Assembly (NCBI RefSeq): GCF_022605165.1
Contig: NC_063076.1
Coordinates: 372,001 to 436,000, forward strand
Length of the DNA stretch: 64,000 nucleotides
Source of the DNA: Purpureocillium takamizusanense
Lineage: Eukaryota; Ascomycota; Sordariomycetes; Hypocreales; Ophiocordycipitaceae
Direction of reading: 5' to 3'
In this document: positions 20,797-31,388 of the stretch, piece after piece
How positions within the stretch are numbered: the stretch's first letter is position 1
Layout: each line of letters starts with the position of its first letter
Translations under genes and position numbers: made by a program
The notes under the pieces: generated by a model
The model's database searches: none
What the model was told of the DNA's origin: nothing
Seen by the model: only the letters and a program-made list of their open reading frames with translations

Positions 20797-21563
20797 CTAC
20801 ATGGGCCAGAATCGCCGGGCCTGGCGCCCCTGAAATCGCTCCTGGAGGCGGCCGAGTTGCCGAGCCAGACGCTCGTTTTCCCTGAGAGCCTCCCGGATGA
20901 GCCGCTCTGTCGATGCAATCTCTCGGGCTGTGTCGTCACGCTCAGCGCGCAGGCGCTCCGCCTGGCACTGGAAGCTGGCCAGCTGGCGTTGCAATTCGGC
21001 AGTCTCGGTAGACATGGCTGCGGGCACGGAGACACACGGCCAATGGCGTCGTCGAGAGATGTGCGAAAGTCGATGAGCGCGACGGCCACTGACCCTGGTC
21101 GACCAATTGGCGCTTGACGTTCCCGATCGCCGATCGCAACTGGCGGTTCTGTTCGCAAAGGCGGGACAGGCGGTCCGTTACTTGCAGTACGTCTACTCGG
21201 AGGTCAGGAACAGCCCTTGGCAGGGTGACACACTCTCTCTGCTTCACCGACGGCAGCGAGGAGCCGCTCTTGGCTGGACGGCCTGGGACATGAAGAGAGC
21301 CAAAAAGAAAAAAATATGAAGGAAAAGAAAAGACGTCGCTCGCAATGCCCACGAGAGCGACCCTTGTCGGCAGCTGGCGTCTACCCGAGGCGCTGCTGGG
21401 CGTCCTCGATCCGCGCTCGCAGTTGTTGATTTTGTTGCCGGATGTTGGAGAGGCGGACGGCGAGGTCCAGCATGCGCTCGTTGAGCTTGCGGGTGGCCTT
21501 GTTGAGAGCCTTGACTTGTTTCTCTGCCTCCTTGACGGCAGAGCGGAGCTCTCGGTCGCCCAT
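20797..21563 (-). CDS. Small three-module coiled-coil protein (gene C of cluster)
   Basis: Four exons inferred from splice signals and in-frame coiled-coil continuity: complement(join(20797..21017, 21094..21192, 21248..21282, 21385..21563)), 177 aa. Donors are GTAGAC, GTGAAG and GTCAGT; acceptors are CCCAG, GAGTAG and CCGCAG. The 55-nt middle intron has a CTGAC branch. Each large exon carries a heptad-like module with an Asn: RQQNQQLRARI, CEQNRQLRSAI and RENERLARQL. The tail reads GRQARRFWPM. No known family is recognised. Two neighbouring genes (22036 and 22275) have the same module, so a tandem family is likely. The first intron acceptor is the least certain junction. Confidence 0.55.
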
Positions 21564-21814
21564 GTGTGCGTCGAGGGGGGCGTAGAAAACGACAAGGGGA
21601 TGTGCTGTTTGCAAGGGTGGTTGGGGTCCGGTAATGATGAAGGTCGTTGTTGATCTCGCCGAGGCACACTGCTTGACTCTACTTTTCTGGTCAATCGCGG
21701 CATGAGACCTCTGGTATTCAAGGGCGAGGGCAGAGAACAGTGGAAAGAGGTGAAGGGACCCCTGGGTCTACGGACTGGGCTGCTCGGTAACGGATGAGGA
21801 GGCAGCGGTTCGGC

Positions 21815-22036
21815 TCAGTAGAATCGCCGCGGCCGCCGCCCTTCGAGCTGCTGCTGGAGACGAGCCAATTGTTGTGTCAGGCGCCGATTCATATTGTAGA
21901 GATACTCAAACTCTGCCCTGGCAGATTCGTAGCGCCTCTGGGCCTCCGCGGCGGCCGCCTCAGCCTCTGGGATTTCCATTTCATACTCGAGGAGGGTTTC
22001 GAGAAGCTGCTCGCGGCTGCTACTAGTGTGGGGCAT
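21815..22036 (-). CDS. Small coiled-coil protein (gene B of cluster)
   Basis: Single exon from ATG at 22036, 73 aa. It is helical throughout, with heptads of Leu/Ala and an Asn-containing segment YNMNRRLTQQLARLQ, ending GRRPRRFY. The ending parallels ARRFWPM of the 20797 gene. SSREQLLETLLEYE resembles SSQERLLAAVDVLQ of that gene. A strong acceptor (TTTATTACAG) sits two bases before the ATG, as it does before the last exon of gene C. Part of the 5' end may therefore come from an upstream exon, possibly gene A. Function unknown. Confidence 0.5.
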   Translation of the reverse strand: MPHTSSSREQLLETLLEYEMEIPEAEAAAAEAQRRYESARAEFEYLYNMNRRLTQQLARLQQQLEGRRPRRFY

Positions 22037-22086
22037 GGCTGTAATAAAGGGAAGTCGGCAGATGAACAAAGTGAAGGTGTGTGTAT

Positions 22087-22275
22087 CTAGCGCTGGTTTG
22101 CCTGGCGTTGCAGGGTGCTGATCCTCGCGTCGAGGGCTTGGTTTTGGCGCACGAGACGCTCGCTGCGTCTTTCGAAGTCTTGCGCGAGCATGTCCCAGTG
22201 TCCCGCGTCCCGTTGCAGGCGCTCGAGCTCTCTGCGCAGGCGCTCGACGCGGGCAGCGAGGTCGTCGTGAGGCAT
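22087..22275 (-). CDS. Small coiled-coil protein (gene A of cluster)
   Basis: 62 aa, ATG at 22275. It is entirely helical, with ARVERLRRELERL then RLVRQNQALDARISTLQRQ, sharing the Asn-centred module of its two neighbours. A TATA box (22542-22548) and a probable 5'-UTR intron (22303-22381, GTAAGC...CTAG) lie upstream, so this is probably the first coding exon of a transcript. Its stop lies only 50 bases before the ATG of gene B. A non-canonical GC-AG splice (GCTAGA donor) could join A and B in frame, but the donor is poor. Function unknown. Confidence 0.5.
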   Translation of the reverse strand: MPHDDLAARVERLRRELERLQRDAGHWDMLAQDFERRSERLVRQNQALDARISTLQRQANQR

Positions 22276-22541
22276 GGAGTCTTGGGCTGGGTCCTTGCGG
22301 AGCTAGGAAGGGGGCAGGAGATCTCGTGGGCTGTCGTGCTCGAGGATGTGGGAATGGTTGGCACCGTTCACTTGGGCTTACCTGGCGATGGTTGAAAACT
22401 TGCGTGAGTTCGTTGTGGGCAAAGGCGCCAAGGCGGAAAGACGATGCTGCGCTGAAAAGTCGTGGGAAGGCGTTGTAGGCACTGTTGCGTGTGAGGATTC
22501 CGCAGAGAAAGAATCGCCTTCTCGAGCCCGACGGGCGCCCA

Positions 22542-22548
22542 TTTTATA
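22542..22548 (-). promoter_or_regulatory. TATA box upstream of the small coiled-coil genes
   Basis: TATAAAA on the minus strand, about 265 bases before the ATG at 22275. The interval contains a probable 5'-UTR intron (donor GTAAGC at 22381, acceptor CCTAG at 22303). A TATA box at this spacing supports real transcription of the coiled-coil cluster. Confidence 0.5.
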
Positions 22549-23047
22549 CTCGTTCATGGTTTCAGTGTGATTCATGGACGGCGAGGTTCGTAATCGTGAT
22601 GCTGATGCTGCGCCGGCGTGAGTGAACAATGGTAGGCAAGGGCGTGATTCGGGCCTCACAATACGCTCGACGTGGACAGAGTGAGTGACTGGAGGAGACC
22701 GTGGACGAGGACACGCGCACCGGCCACGGCAGCATGTTTGATGGATGCGATGGAAGGCTGCGTGGCAGGCAGACCAGACCAGACCAGACCAGGTGACAAT
22801 GAGTTGATGCGTGCGCCAGGTGCAGCTACTCCGAGAGCAGGCAAGCCCGCGTTTTTGGTGGGCTGCGGCGAACGTCTTCCCCACGCTGCGGCCTGCGCTT
22901 GGCGGCGAATCAACTTAGACCTTTAATCACCCCAACCGCTGGTCGCTGCCCACCGCCTCGCCGCCCGCTTCCATCTCGAGTCGAGTCGAGCCGAGCTCAC
23001 ACGTCACGAATGCCGTTGCTGCTGCGTCCGGCGGCCACTCCCCCCTT
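22549..23047. other. Divergent intergenic region before the first Zn2Cys6 gene
   Basis: No coding sequence was supported. It holds promoter sequence for the minus-strand coiled-coil cluster and for the plus-strand regulator at 23048. A short CCAGA repeat occurs near 22770-22792. Confidence 0.4.
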
Positions 23048-24784
23048 ATGCCCGAGACGCGGCGCCAGAGTGACAATGCCCTGAAAGCGGCGGCCGCCCG
23101 CCGCCACGGCTCCAAGGGTAGGTAGTAGGCGTCTTGTCTGTTTGAATTGATTGAGACCGTTGAGAGTGAGAGAGAGAGCGAGAGCGAGAGAGGGGCACGC
23201 ACGCACGCACGCACGCACGCACGCTGACACTTTTTGCCCGCCCAACGCCCAGGCTGCAGCACCTGCACCAAGCGTCGCATCCGCTGCGACCTCACCCAGC
23301 CGACGTGCAAGAAATGCGAGAAGAAGGGCCTGACGTGCCCGGGCTACGGGCCCCGGCTGCGCTGGGCCGGCGGAGTCGCTGTCCGCGGCAAGCTCAAGGG
23401 CCAGAACGTGCCTCTGCCGGGCCTCGCCAGCCGCTCGCCGGAGCCAGACTCTGACGAGACGGAAGGCAGCTCGGCCAGGCGAGGCTCGGCCCCGGCGGCG
23501 GCGGCATCGTCGTCGTCGGCGGGCGCCCCAGCCGCGTCGGGGGCAGCGACACCCGCGGCCGCCACGGCGCCGCCCACGTCGGCGGGCCCCGGCCAGACGG
23601 TCATTGTGAGCCCCGCCAGCCTCGACAACACGCTGCGCAAGTCGGCCCGCGAGTTCATCGAGTACTACGACAAGAACATCGCCGGGCTCATGGTGTGGTT
23701 CGACTCGGCCAACAACGACTACCGCAGCCGCGTCCTGCCCCGCGCGGCCAACACGCCCGGCCTCCGCCTCGCCGTCGCCGCCATCTCCGCCCACCACGGG
23801 GGCCTCACCTTTGACCACGAGACGCCCCGCTTCTCCGAGGCCGCCCGAGACGCCTGTCTCAACCTCATCCAGGAGCACGTCAAGGACATGACGGGCCGGC
23901 TGACGGGCGGCTTCGAGCTCACCTCGCAGTCCGACATTGCCGACGCCGAGTGGATGCTGGCCGCCATCCTCATGATTTCCACGTACGAAATGGCAAACGC
24001 CCAGACCGGCGCCGCCGAGAGCCACCGCATGGCCGCCCGCACCATTGCAAACGTCTTTGGCCACAACACCCAATGCTGCACGCGCGTCTTTGACTTTTTG
24101 CGCAACCAGCTGGCCGTCTTCGACGTCATGGCCACGTCGACGTCGTTTGACCTGTCCGACGTGGAGAACACGGTGCTCCCGCCGCCGAGCATGGCCGACG
24201 GCCTGTTCGCACGGTACCTGACCCTCGTCCACCAGGTGACGCTCGTTTCCCGCCGGCGCATGTACGCCGTCGGCGACGCCTCGACCTTGGCCGCCGAGTT
24301 GACGCCCTCGGCCATCCGCTCGCAGTTTGAGCAGGCCCGCGGCGCGACGCTCCTGGCCGCGGGTCGCCTGCAGATGCAGCCGTCGGCGGTCGACAGCCGC
24401 GACTTCATCCGGCTGGTCGACATCTACCACCACGCGGGTGTCATCTACGCCTACCGCTGCCTCGACCTCGTCGCCACGGAGCACATTGACCGCGAGGCGT
24501 CCATGGTCAAGTTGTTTGAGCAATTTGCCGCCTTGGAAGACGCTACGCTGTGCGCGCAGAACCTGCCCTGGCCGGCCTTTGTCGCCGGCACCGAGTGCCA
24601 CGGCGACCCGCGCCGGCAGGAGACTATCGCTACGCTATTCGAGACCATCACCGATGCCACCAGCTTCAGCCACTTCCGCGACGTGCTCAAGTTTCTCCGC
24701 ATCTTTTGGGAGAGCGAGCACACCGACTGGCAGCCTCTCGGCCGGGACCTGCAGCAAAACGGATTCCGCATCCTCCCGCTGTGA
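23048..24784 (+). CDS. Zn2Cys6 transcription factor (fungal_trans_2 type)
   Basis: Two exons, join(23048..23117, 23253..24784), 533 aa. Reading exon 2 alone starts at a TTG; the real ATG is in exon 1 (MPETRRQS), which ends in ...HGSK and joins to GCSTCTKRRIRCD. The binuclear cluster has six Cys: C-x2-C-x6-C-x5-C-x2-C-x6-C (CSTC...CD...C..C...C). After an Ala/Ser-rich linker comes the DUF3468/fungal_trans_2 regulatory region: REFIEYYDKNIAGLMVWFD, then LRLAVAAISAHH, then a WMLAAILMISTYE helix. It binds DNA at CGG-containing sites in the nucleus. The 135-nt intron holds a GA/CACG microsatellite. Its stop lies 34 bases from the convergent dioxygenase gene, a possible target. Confidence 0.9.
23162..23224 (+). 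repeat. GA-rich and (CACG)n microsatellite in an intron
   Basis: A GAGA/GAGC tract followed by about seven CACG units, just upstream of the CTGAC branch site of the regulator's single intron. It lengthens this intron relative to others in the window. Confidence 0.85.
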
Positions 24785-24818
24785 ACGGACACGATGCACC
24801 CCCCGCCACCCTCCGGGC

Positions 24819-25775
24819 CTACTTCTGCACCGTCTCGCCATCGTTGATGCCAAAGATGACCTTCATGGGGTCCTGATACTTGTAGAAGCCGAGTGCGGGC
24901 TGGCACATGCCGTAGCCCAGCAGCCGCAGCACCTGGGGCGAGAAGCCGCGCTCCTTGGCCACCTCGGGCGGAATTTCGAGGTACGAATTCTCCTCCTGCC
25001 GGAGCGTGCCCTTGCATAGGAACACGCCGATCGTCTCACGCGCCTCGTCTCTGCTCTGGTCAGCGCTGGGTGGAAGTGGAAACGGCAAAGCAGCAAAGGG
25101 CCCCGCTCACTTGGTCACGTTGGCGCCCCCCGCGTGGTAGACGTTTCCTACGAAGATGGCGGCGTCGCCGACGCCGAGTTCCGCCGGCATTGCTTCGTGG
25201 TCGTGGGGGCACCGGTCCGGACCCCACTTGTGGCTCTTGGGGATGACAATGGTCGCGCCGTTCTCCTTGGTCGTCTTGGTCAGGGCGGTGACGCAGCCCA
25301 GCATGACGGGGAAGTCGCAGTTGCGCGTGTGGTAGTCGGCGTCGTCGCGGTGTAGGGCCTGCTGCTTGCCGCCGGGCTCGACGCGGAAGCCCACGATGCT
25401 CGCGATCTGCGGCTTGCCCACGACCGAGAGGCGCTTCTGGCCCTCCCAGTATGTGTAGTGCGAGCTGAGCAGCGCGTTGGCTGTGTCGAGGAAGAGGGGG
25501 TTGACGAGATGCTCGGCGGTCGCGTCCGAGTATCGGAGCACCCCGTGGGCGCGCTTGGTCGTCGAGGGGAAGAAGCCCGACTCGTCGACCCTGTCGCTGT
25601 CGAAGCTAGGCTTGAGGTCCGCCCGCATGCGTCGGCAGAGGTCCTCGGATGCCAGGTTGCGCACGATGACGGCGCCGTCGCGCTCGAGTATGGAGAGGAG
25701 CAGCTCGGGCGTCGTCGAGGCGTCGTCGGCGTCGACGCGGGTCAGTGACGTGCCGGCCTCGGTGGGAAAGTCCAT
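24819..25775 (-). CDS. Phytanoyl-CoA dioxygenase (PhyH)-family Fe(II)/2-oxoglutarate oxygenase
   Basis: Two exons, complement(join(24819..25050, 25111..25775)), 298 aa, with a 60-nt GTGAGC...CAG intron. The double-stranded beta-helix markers are present: iron ligands H-x-D in ALHRDDADYH, a distal His in VYHAGGANVT, and WEGQKRLSVVGKPQ before them. The family hydroxylates or otherwise oxidises small molecules, and fungal members often sit in secondary-metabolite or lipid pathways. No targeting signal is evident. The gene is tail-to-tail with the Zn2Cys6 gene at 23048, so the two may be a regulator-enzyme pair. The substrate is unknown. Confidence 0.9.
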
Positions 25776-26408
25776 GATACGAAGCTACGTCTGCGATGCG
25801 GTCATGTCTGTTTATTGAGCACCACGGTTGTGGCAGAGAGCTGGCGATTTATATATTTGTTTTCACAACGCGCCCCTTTGGCCCCGTCCCGTCGGTTCTG
25901 CCCGGTCTCCGCGCGCTGCCGCACCGCCAAGTGTTGCGACTGGTTTGCCTCGTAAGGGAGCAATCGTGAGAATCGACAGGGAGGGCGGTCGCACGGGGCG
26001 CCCTCCGTGCGACCGCTCTCCGTGCATCGGCCACGGTGCGCTCCGCGAACCGCTCGCAGCACCTCCTCGCCTAATAAACAAACCGTCGTGCCCCGGACCC
26101 GGAGCCGATGGGACCGGGCGCCGGCAAAATGGTCATTGGCAGCGGCGTGGTGTTTTTGTCGGCAGTCTCGTCTCAAGGCCTGAAGCGGGCATCGCCCCAT
26201 TCTCGCAGAGGCTTCTCGCCACAGTGACCCGTTGGGGACTAGCAGAGGCGTCCATGTGGACCAGACCTGTGGCGGCGATGTCAGTTTGACGTGGGCGCTG
26301 GAGCGTTGGAGTGGGCTGGCGGCGCATCGTGGGCCAACGGCCGCGTCAGGCTCTTGGGAACCATTAGGCATCCTCTTGACCCACAAGCAACGCAAGTTGT
26401 AACACAAA
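25776..26408. other. Intergenic, dioxygenase promoter to tRNA
   Basis: No supported gene. It includes the promoter of the minus-strand dioxygenase gene. Confidence 0.4.
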
Positions 26409-26519
26409 GGCACTTTGGCCGAGTGGTCTAAGGCGCCGTGTTCAGGTTCTCGCTTCGGTCTTCCGAGCTCCCTATTCGCGGTCTAGTAATAGGCGAGGGT
26501 TCGAATCCCTCAGGTGTCA
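26409..26519 (+). tRNA. tRNA-Leu (anticodon CAG) with intron
   Basis: A class II tRNA folds from the sequence. The acceptor stem pairs GGCACTT with AGGTGTC plus discriminator A. The D arm has GCCGAGTGGTCTAAGGC, which also holds the A box. The anticodon stem pairs CCGTG with CGCGG around loop TTCAGGT, giving CAG at 26443-26445. A 29-base intron (26447-26475) lies one base 3' of the anticodon. The variable arm folds as CTA-GTAA-TAG. The T arm is GAGGG-TTCGAAT-CCCTC, containing the B box GGTTCGAATCC. It decodes CUG as leucine; the CCA tail is not encoded. Confidence 0.92.
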
Positions 26520-27246
26520 AACTTTTTGCCGGTGCGCACCATGCGTGGTGAAGCCGTGCACCGATTTTTTTTTATGCGCGCGACGAACCAGGCACGCATC
26601 AGTCGATGTGCTGGGTCTTGGTTTGGCGATTGTGCAAAATGAGAGTTGCGGTGAGCCGCAGTGGGGGGGAAAGTGAACCATGAATTGACGGGTCATGTAT
26701 GGCAGCAGCATGCTCAGACAGAACCATAAATGTTCAGTCAATGCAGTTGCTGACATCTTGTGCTAATAATCGGTCAATGAATGCGCTTTGCACCCAGAAA
26801 CTGGCACTGATGCACGTTGGTAGCCGGCGCATGAATGAGACTTGGCGTGCGACCTCACGTGGCGCTGTGAGGTTGTCGCAGAACCAGTCGACGTCCGCGC
26901 AAGGCAAGTGGGGAAGCCTGCTCGTGCGAGACATGGCATCCCAAACTTCAGCCTCATCTCAACACGCCACTTCTCGACACCACCACGCAGACGAGCCTAC
27001 GAGGGCCGTGTCCATCGTGCTGATTGCTTGCACCGGACAGACAGCTGGTAGCATCCTGGGTCGCGCCTCGCTCGGTCGCAGGCACAGGCTCGCTCGTCGC
27101 GAGCGCGTCGTGGGCAAGGTTGCTCGCGCCATTCGACGACATACGCATCAGACGACTGGCCTGAGCGACATGCGCCGTCAGAATGGAGCCTCAAGGCCGT
27201 GACGCAAATCTCTCGGTACGGCCTCGTCCTTTGACCCCATGTGCGC
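26520..27246. other. Intergenic, tRNA to second Zn2Cys6 gene
   Basis: A T-rich run (26565-26573) follows the tRNA and fits a pol III terminator. No coding sequence is supported in the rest. A 167-codon plus-strand ORF at 26699-27202 has no family features. Confidence 0.45.
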
Positions 27247-29283
27247 ATGCAGCCCGCTAACGGCGTGACCGACCAGTGCGATGCATGCCGCATCAAGAAG
27301 CTCAAGGTAAAGGCGGTCTCGCCCCCGCGGGCGACGTTGGCTCCGCTCACAGAGATAGTGCTCCAAAGACCGCCCTAGCTGCACGGCTTGTGTGCAGAAC
27401 CGCCGGCCCTGCCATTACAGCGGCAGGGTTGTCCGGTCGCCTCTCACCCGAGCGTGGGTTTCCCGGCGCCTGGCCTTGCGGATGTGAGCTGACAATCGTG
27501 CTGGCAGATACCTTACTGCGGTGGAACGCCGTCTGCAAAGCCTCGAGAAGCTCGTGGCCGAGAAGCTGCCGGACCTCAACGTCGACGAAGCGCTGACGTT
27601 CGTCAGCAGCCCACGCATGGAGGCTCTGGCGAGCGCACCGTTGAGCGAGCCCAGGGAGTCATTTGCCGAGGCCGTCCCCGACGCCGCCGACGGCTACGAT
27701 TGGCAGGAAGATGCCAACGAACTCGTCGACGGCATGGCGGCGCTCTCCGTGGAACCAACCGGAGCGGGCTATCTAGGTAGGAGCATCATCTCGATGGGCG
27801 GCTTGTGCGGCTCGCGCTGACTTTGGCAGGGTCCACCGCCGGTGTCTTCTTCCTGCGTGCCCTCCTCGCCTGGGTGGACGGCCAGAGGTCTCATCTCGAG
27901 CCCCGGCCCGGCGCGTCCCCGCCCAGCCGCCCTACGCCGACGCCGACGCACATCCAGCGGTCTCTCGAATCGGGCCAGGTGCTGAACCAGCTGCTGGACT
28001 CGTACTTCTCCGTGTACCACTCGTCGTATCCGTTTGTGCACGAGGCGACCTTTATGGCCCAGTACCACCAGCTCATCCCGCGCCCCAGCACGGCGTCCTG
28101 GCAGGCCCTGCTTCACACGATACTGGCTCTGGGAGCATGGTGCTTGGACAGCGAGGATTGCGAGCTCGAGGACGCGCTGTACCACCGCGCCATCTCCTTC
28201 CGCGAGGACGAGTCGCTCTTTGAGAGTGCCAACATGACGCTGGTGCAGGCACTGGTGCTGCTGAGCAACCTGAGCCAGAAGCGCAACAAGCCCAACACGG
28301 GCGGGAACCTGCTCGGGCTCGCCGTGCGCATGGCCCTCAGCCTCGGCCTGCACAGGGAGCTGCCGGCCTGGAACATCAGCCACCTTCAACGGGAGATGCG
28401 CCGGCGCGTGTGGTGGGGCCTGTACATGTTTGATAGCGGTGCCTCGACGACGTTTGGCCGGCCGATCCTGCTGCCCGCCGGCGAGGCCATGGACGTCAAG
28501 AGCGTGCTCAACGTCAACGACGAGCAGCTCACGCCGCGGACCGTCGACATGCCCGAGGAGTCGGCGCTGCCCACGCGCTACTCGGGCATCAAGGCGCAGT
28601 GCGACTTCCACGTCCACTCGAACCACATCTCCAACCGGCTGCTCTCCCCGTGCGGTGTGTCGCCGGAGGAGGCCATGCGCCTCAACCAGTCGCTCGAGTC
28701 GTGGGCGCAGACGCTCCCCGGCTACTTTGCGTTCAACGGCGAGCCGGCGGCCGCGGACGCCTGGTACCTATTCACGCGGGCCCGGCTGTGGTGGCGCTTT
28801 TGGAACCTGCAGATCATCCTCTTCCGCCAGCTGGTGCTGTGCCGGGCCATGAAGCGCACGCAAGACTCGGGCCTCGCCGCGACCGACGTCGACAACCGCT
28901 GTAGGGACGTTGCCGTCCACGCGGCCAGCGCGACCATTGTGTCCATCCACGAGTTCCTCGGCCAGGTGCGCATGACGAGGCTCATCAACTGGTACGCGAC
29001 GAATTTCCTCTTCCACGCTGCCCTCATCAGCGCCCTCGCGATCCTGGGCGACCCGCAGGCGCCCGGGCTGGCGTCGTGGCAGGCCGACGTCGAGAAGGCG
29101 AGCTTCACCTTTCGCAATCTGCTGTCGGACAACCCGCTCGCGGCCCGATGCGCCGATATCCTTAGCCACGTGCTGCCGCACGACGACGTGACCGCGGCGT
29201 TCCCAGAGGAGGAGCTGGACATGTCCTGGATGGACCCCGACGTCTTCAACTCGCTCTGCTGGACCGACTTTGGACAAGTGTGA
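27247..29283 (+). CDS. Zn2Cys6 transcription factor (fungal_trans, PF04082-like)
   Basis: Four exons: join(27247..27306, 27359..27435, 27508..27776, 27830..29283), 619 aa. The zinc cluster spans the first splice: CDACRIKKLK joined to CSKDRPSCTACVQNRRPC, giving C-x2-C-x6-C-x5-C-x2-C-x6-C. A coiled segment VERRLQSLEKLV follows. The large exon holds the fungal regulatory domain, with YHSSYPFVHEATFM, LLGLAVRMALSLGLHRE and RRRVWWGLYMFD. The exon 2/3 donor at 27436 (GTCGCC) was chosen because it is the one that keeps frame; it is the weakest junction. The sugar-transporter gene starts 255 bases downstream on the same strand, so it is a plausible target. Confidence 0.85.
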
Positions 29284-29538
29284 TGTCGACGCCGTCGTCG
29301 TCGCGAACCCAGGCGGACTTCTGTCCTCCGGCATTGGGCGTGGGGTTGTTGACGATCAGCATCTTCACATTGGGCCGGACGACACATCTCCGACCCACAA
29401 TGATTTGCTCGCGGCACCCCGACATCTGGGAAAACGCGGGGTAAAAATGTAACTGCAGTGCCTGACTCGGAAAACATATAAGAATCGTCAACCGTGTGGT
29501 CAGGTTCCAGCATCGGATCGTCAACAGCAGCAATCACC

Positions 29539-31388
29539 ATGGCACTTGTCGAGAGTGGCGCCTCCAAAAGCGTGTTCCGCCAAGTGCGGGAGAATCCGTA
29601 CATTTTTGGCCTCTCTGCGGTACGATGCTCTCTGCGCGCTCTTCCTGCAGCCCCTCGCTGACCGTTCGTCCAGTTTGCCTCCCTGGGCGGCTTCCTCTTT
29701 GGCTACGACCAGGGCGTCGTGTCGGGCGTCCTCAAGATGGAATCTTTCGGCGCCCTCTTCCCACGCATCTACACGGACAGCAGCTTCAAGGGCTGGTTCG
29801 TGTCGACGCTGCTGTTGGCGGCGTGGTTCGGGTCGCTCATCAATGGGCCCATCGCGGACCGATTCGGCCGAAAGGGATCGATGCTGGCCGCCGTGGTGGT
29901 CTTCGTCCTGGGTTCCGCCCTTCAGGCCGCCGCCAGCACCACTGGCGTGCTGTTCGGGGGCCGAGCGGTCGCGGGCCTCGCCGTGGGGATGCTCACCATG
30001 ATTGTACCCATGTACATGTCCGAGGTCTCGACGGCGGGCATCCGCGGTACCCTTGTCGTGCTGCAGCAGCGTAAGTCGGCGCCCGACCGTGCTACTTTGA
30101 CTTGGGCTGACCGGTCCTCAGTGAGCATTACGCTCGGCATCCTAGTCAGCTACTGGCTTGAGTATGGGACGCAATACATTGGTGGCACTCGCTGCGCGCC
30201 AGACATTCCCTACACCGGCGCGGACTCCCAGTTCGACCCCTACCGAGACGTCGGCCCCAACGGCTGCACGGGGCAGAGCGACGCCTCGTGGCGCGTGCCG
30301 TTTGCGCTCCAGATCGCGCCCGCCATCGTCCTCGGCGTCGGCATGATCTTCTACCCCGAGTCGCCGCGCTTCTATCTAATGCGCAAAAATGAGGACAAGG
30401 CGCTCAAGTCCCTGGCGAGACTGCGCCGAGTGCATCCGGACTCTGACGTGCTCCGCGAGGAGTATCTCTCCATCAAGGCCGAAGTCCTCTTTGACGAGTC
30501 CATGGCCCGCGATAAGTTTCCCGGCAAGACCGGCGCCGCCCTGTATCTCGCGCAATACTCATCCCTGGTGTCGACCTGGCCCGCGTTTCGTCGGCTCTTT
30601 GTCGGGTCGGGGACGATGTTCTTGCAGCAGGTGAGACTGGCTCCGTGTAGGACAACATTGGCCTCGCGCGTTCAACGGGACTGACTGAGATGCATGGACA
30701 GTTCATCGGTTGCAACGCAATGATCTACTATGCGCCGACAATCTTCGGGCAGCTTGGCCTCTCCGGCAACGCCACGTCGTTGCTGGCGACGGGCGTGTAC
30801 GGCATCGTCAACACGCTCTCGACGCTTCCCGCGCTGTTCCTCATCGACAAAGTCGGACGGCGCCCGCTGCTCATGTGCGGCGCGGCGGGGACGTTTGTCT
30901 CGCTGGTGATTGTGGGGGCCATCGTCGGGGCATACTCGGACCTCCAGTCGCACAAGACGGCTGCGTGGACGGGCATCGCCTTCATCTACATCTACGACAT
31001 CAACTTTTCCTACTCGTTTGCGCCCATCGGCTGGGTCCTGCCGTCCGAAATCTTCAACCTCGGCAACAGGTCCAAGGCCATGGCCATCACGACGAGCTGC
31101 ACCTGGATGTGCAACTTCATCATCGGGCTCGTCACGCCCGACATGCTGGAGACGATCAGATGGGGCACGTACATCTTCTTCGCGGCGTTTGCCCTGATCG
31201 CGCTCGTGTTTGTCTACTTTGTCGTGCCCGAGACCAAGGGCAAGAGCCTCGAGGACATGGACATTGCGTTTGGCGACACGGCGGCGCACGAGGAGAAGGC
31301 GCGGCTGTTCAACATTGCGGCGACGCTGGGCCTCACGGCGCCGGTGCCGGACGAGAAGATTGCGCCCGAGGCGGAGGAGCAGGAGTGA
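29539..31388 (+). CDS. MFS sugar transporter
   Basis: Four exons: join(29539..29619, 29674..30070, 30122..30630, 30702..31388), 557 aa. Twelve-helix sugar-porter family (TC 2.A.1.1). Signatures in order: GGFLFGYDQGVVSG in TM1, ADRFGRKGS between TM2 and TM3, PESPRFY at the end of the first half, LIDKVGRRPLL between TM8 and TM9, and VPETKGKSLEDMD after TM12. All introns are short (51-71 nt). It should act as a plasma-membrane H+/sugar symporter or facilitator. The closest type (hexose, quinate or disaccharide) cannot be settled by eye. The adjacent upstream regulator suggests inducible expression. Confidence 0.93.

Noticed and set aside
26699..27202. 167-codon ORF between the tRNA and the second regulator
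   Set aside because: No family motif, no start context and irregular composition. Treated as non-coding.
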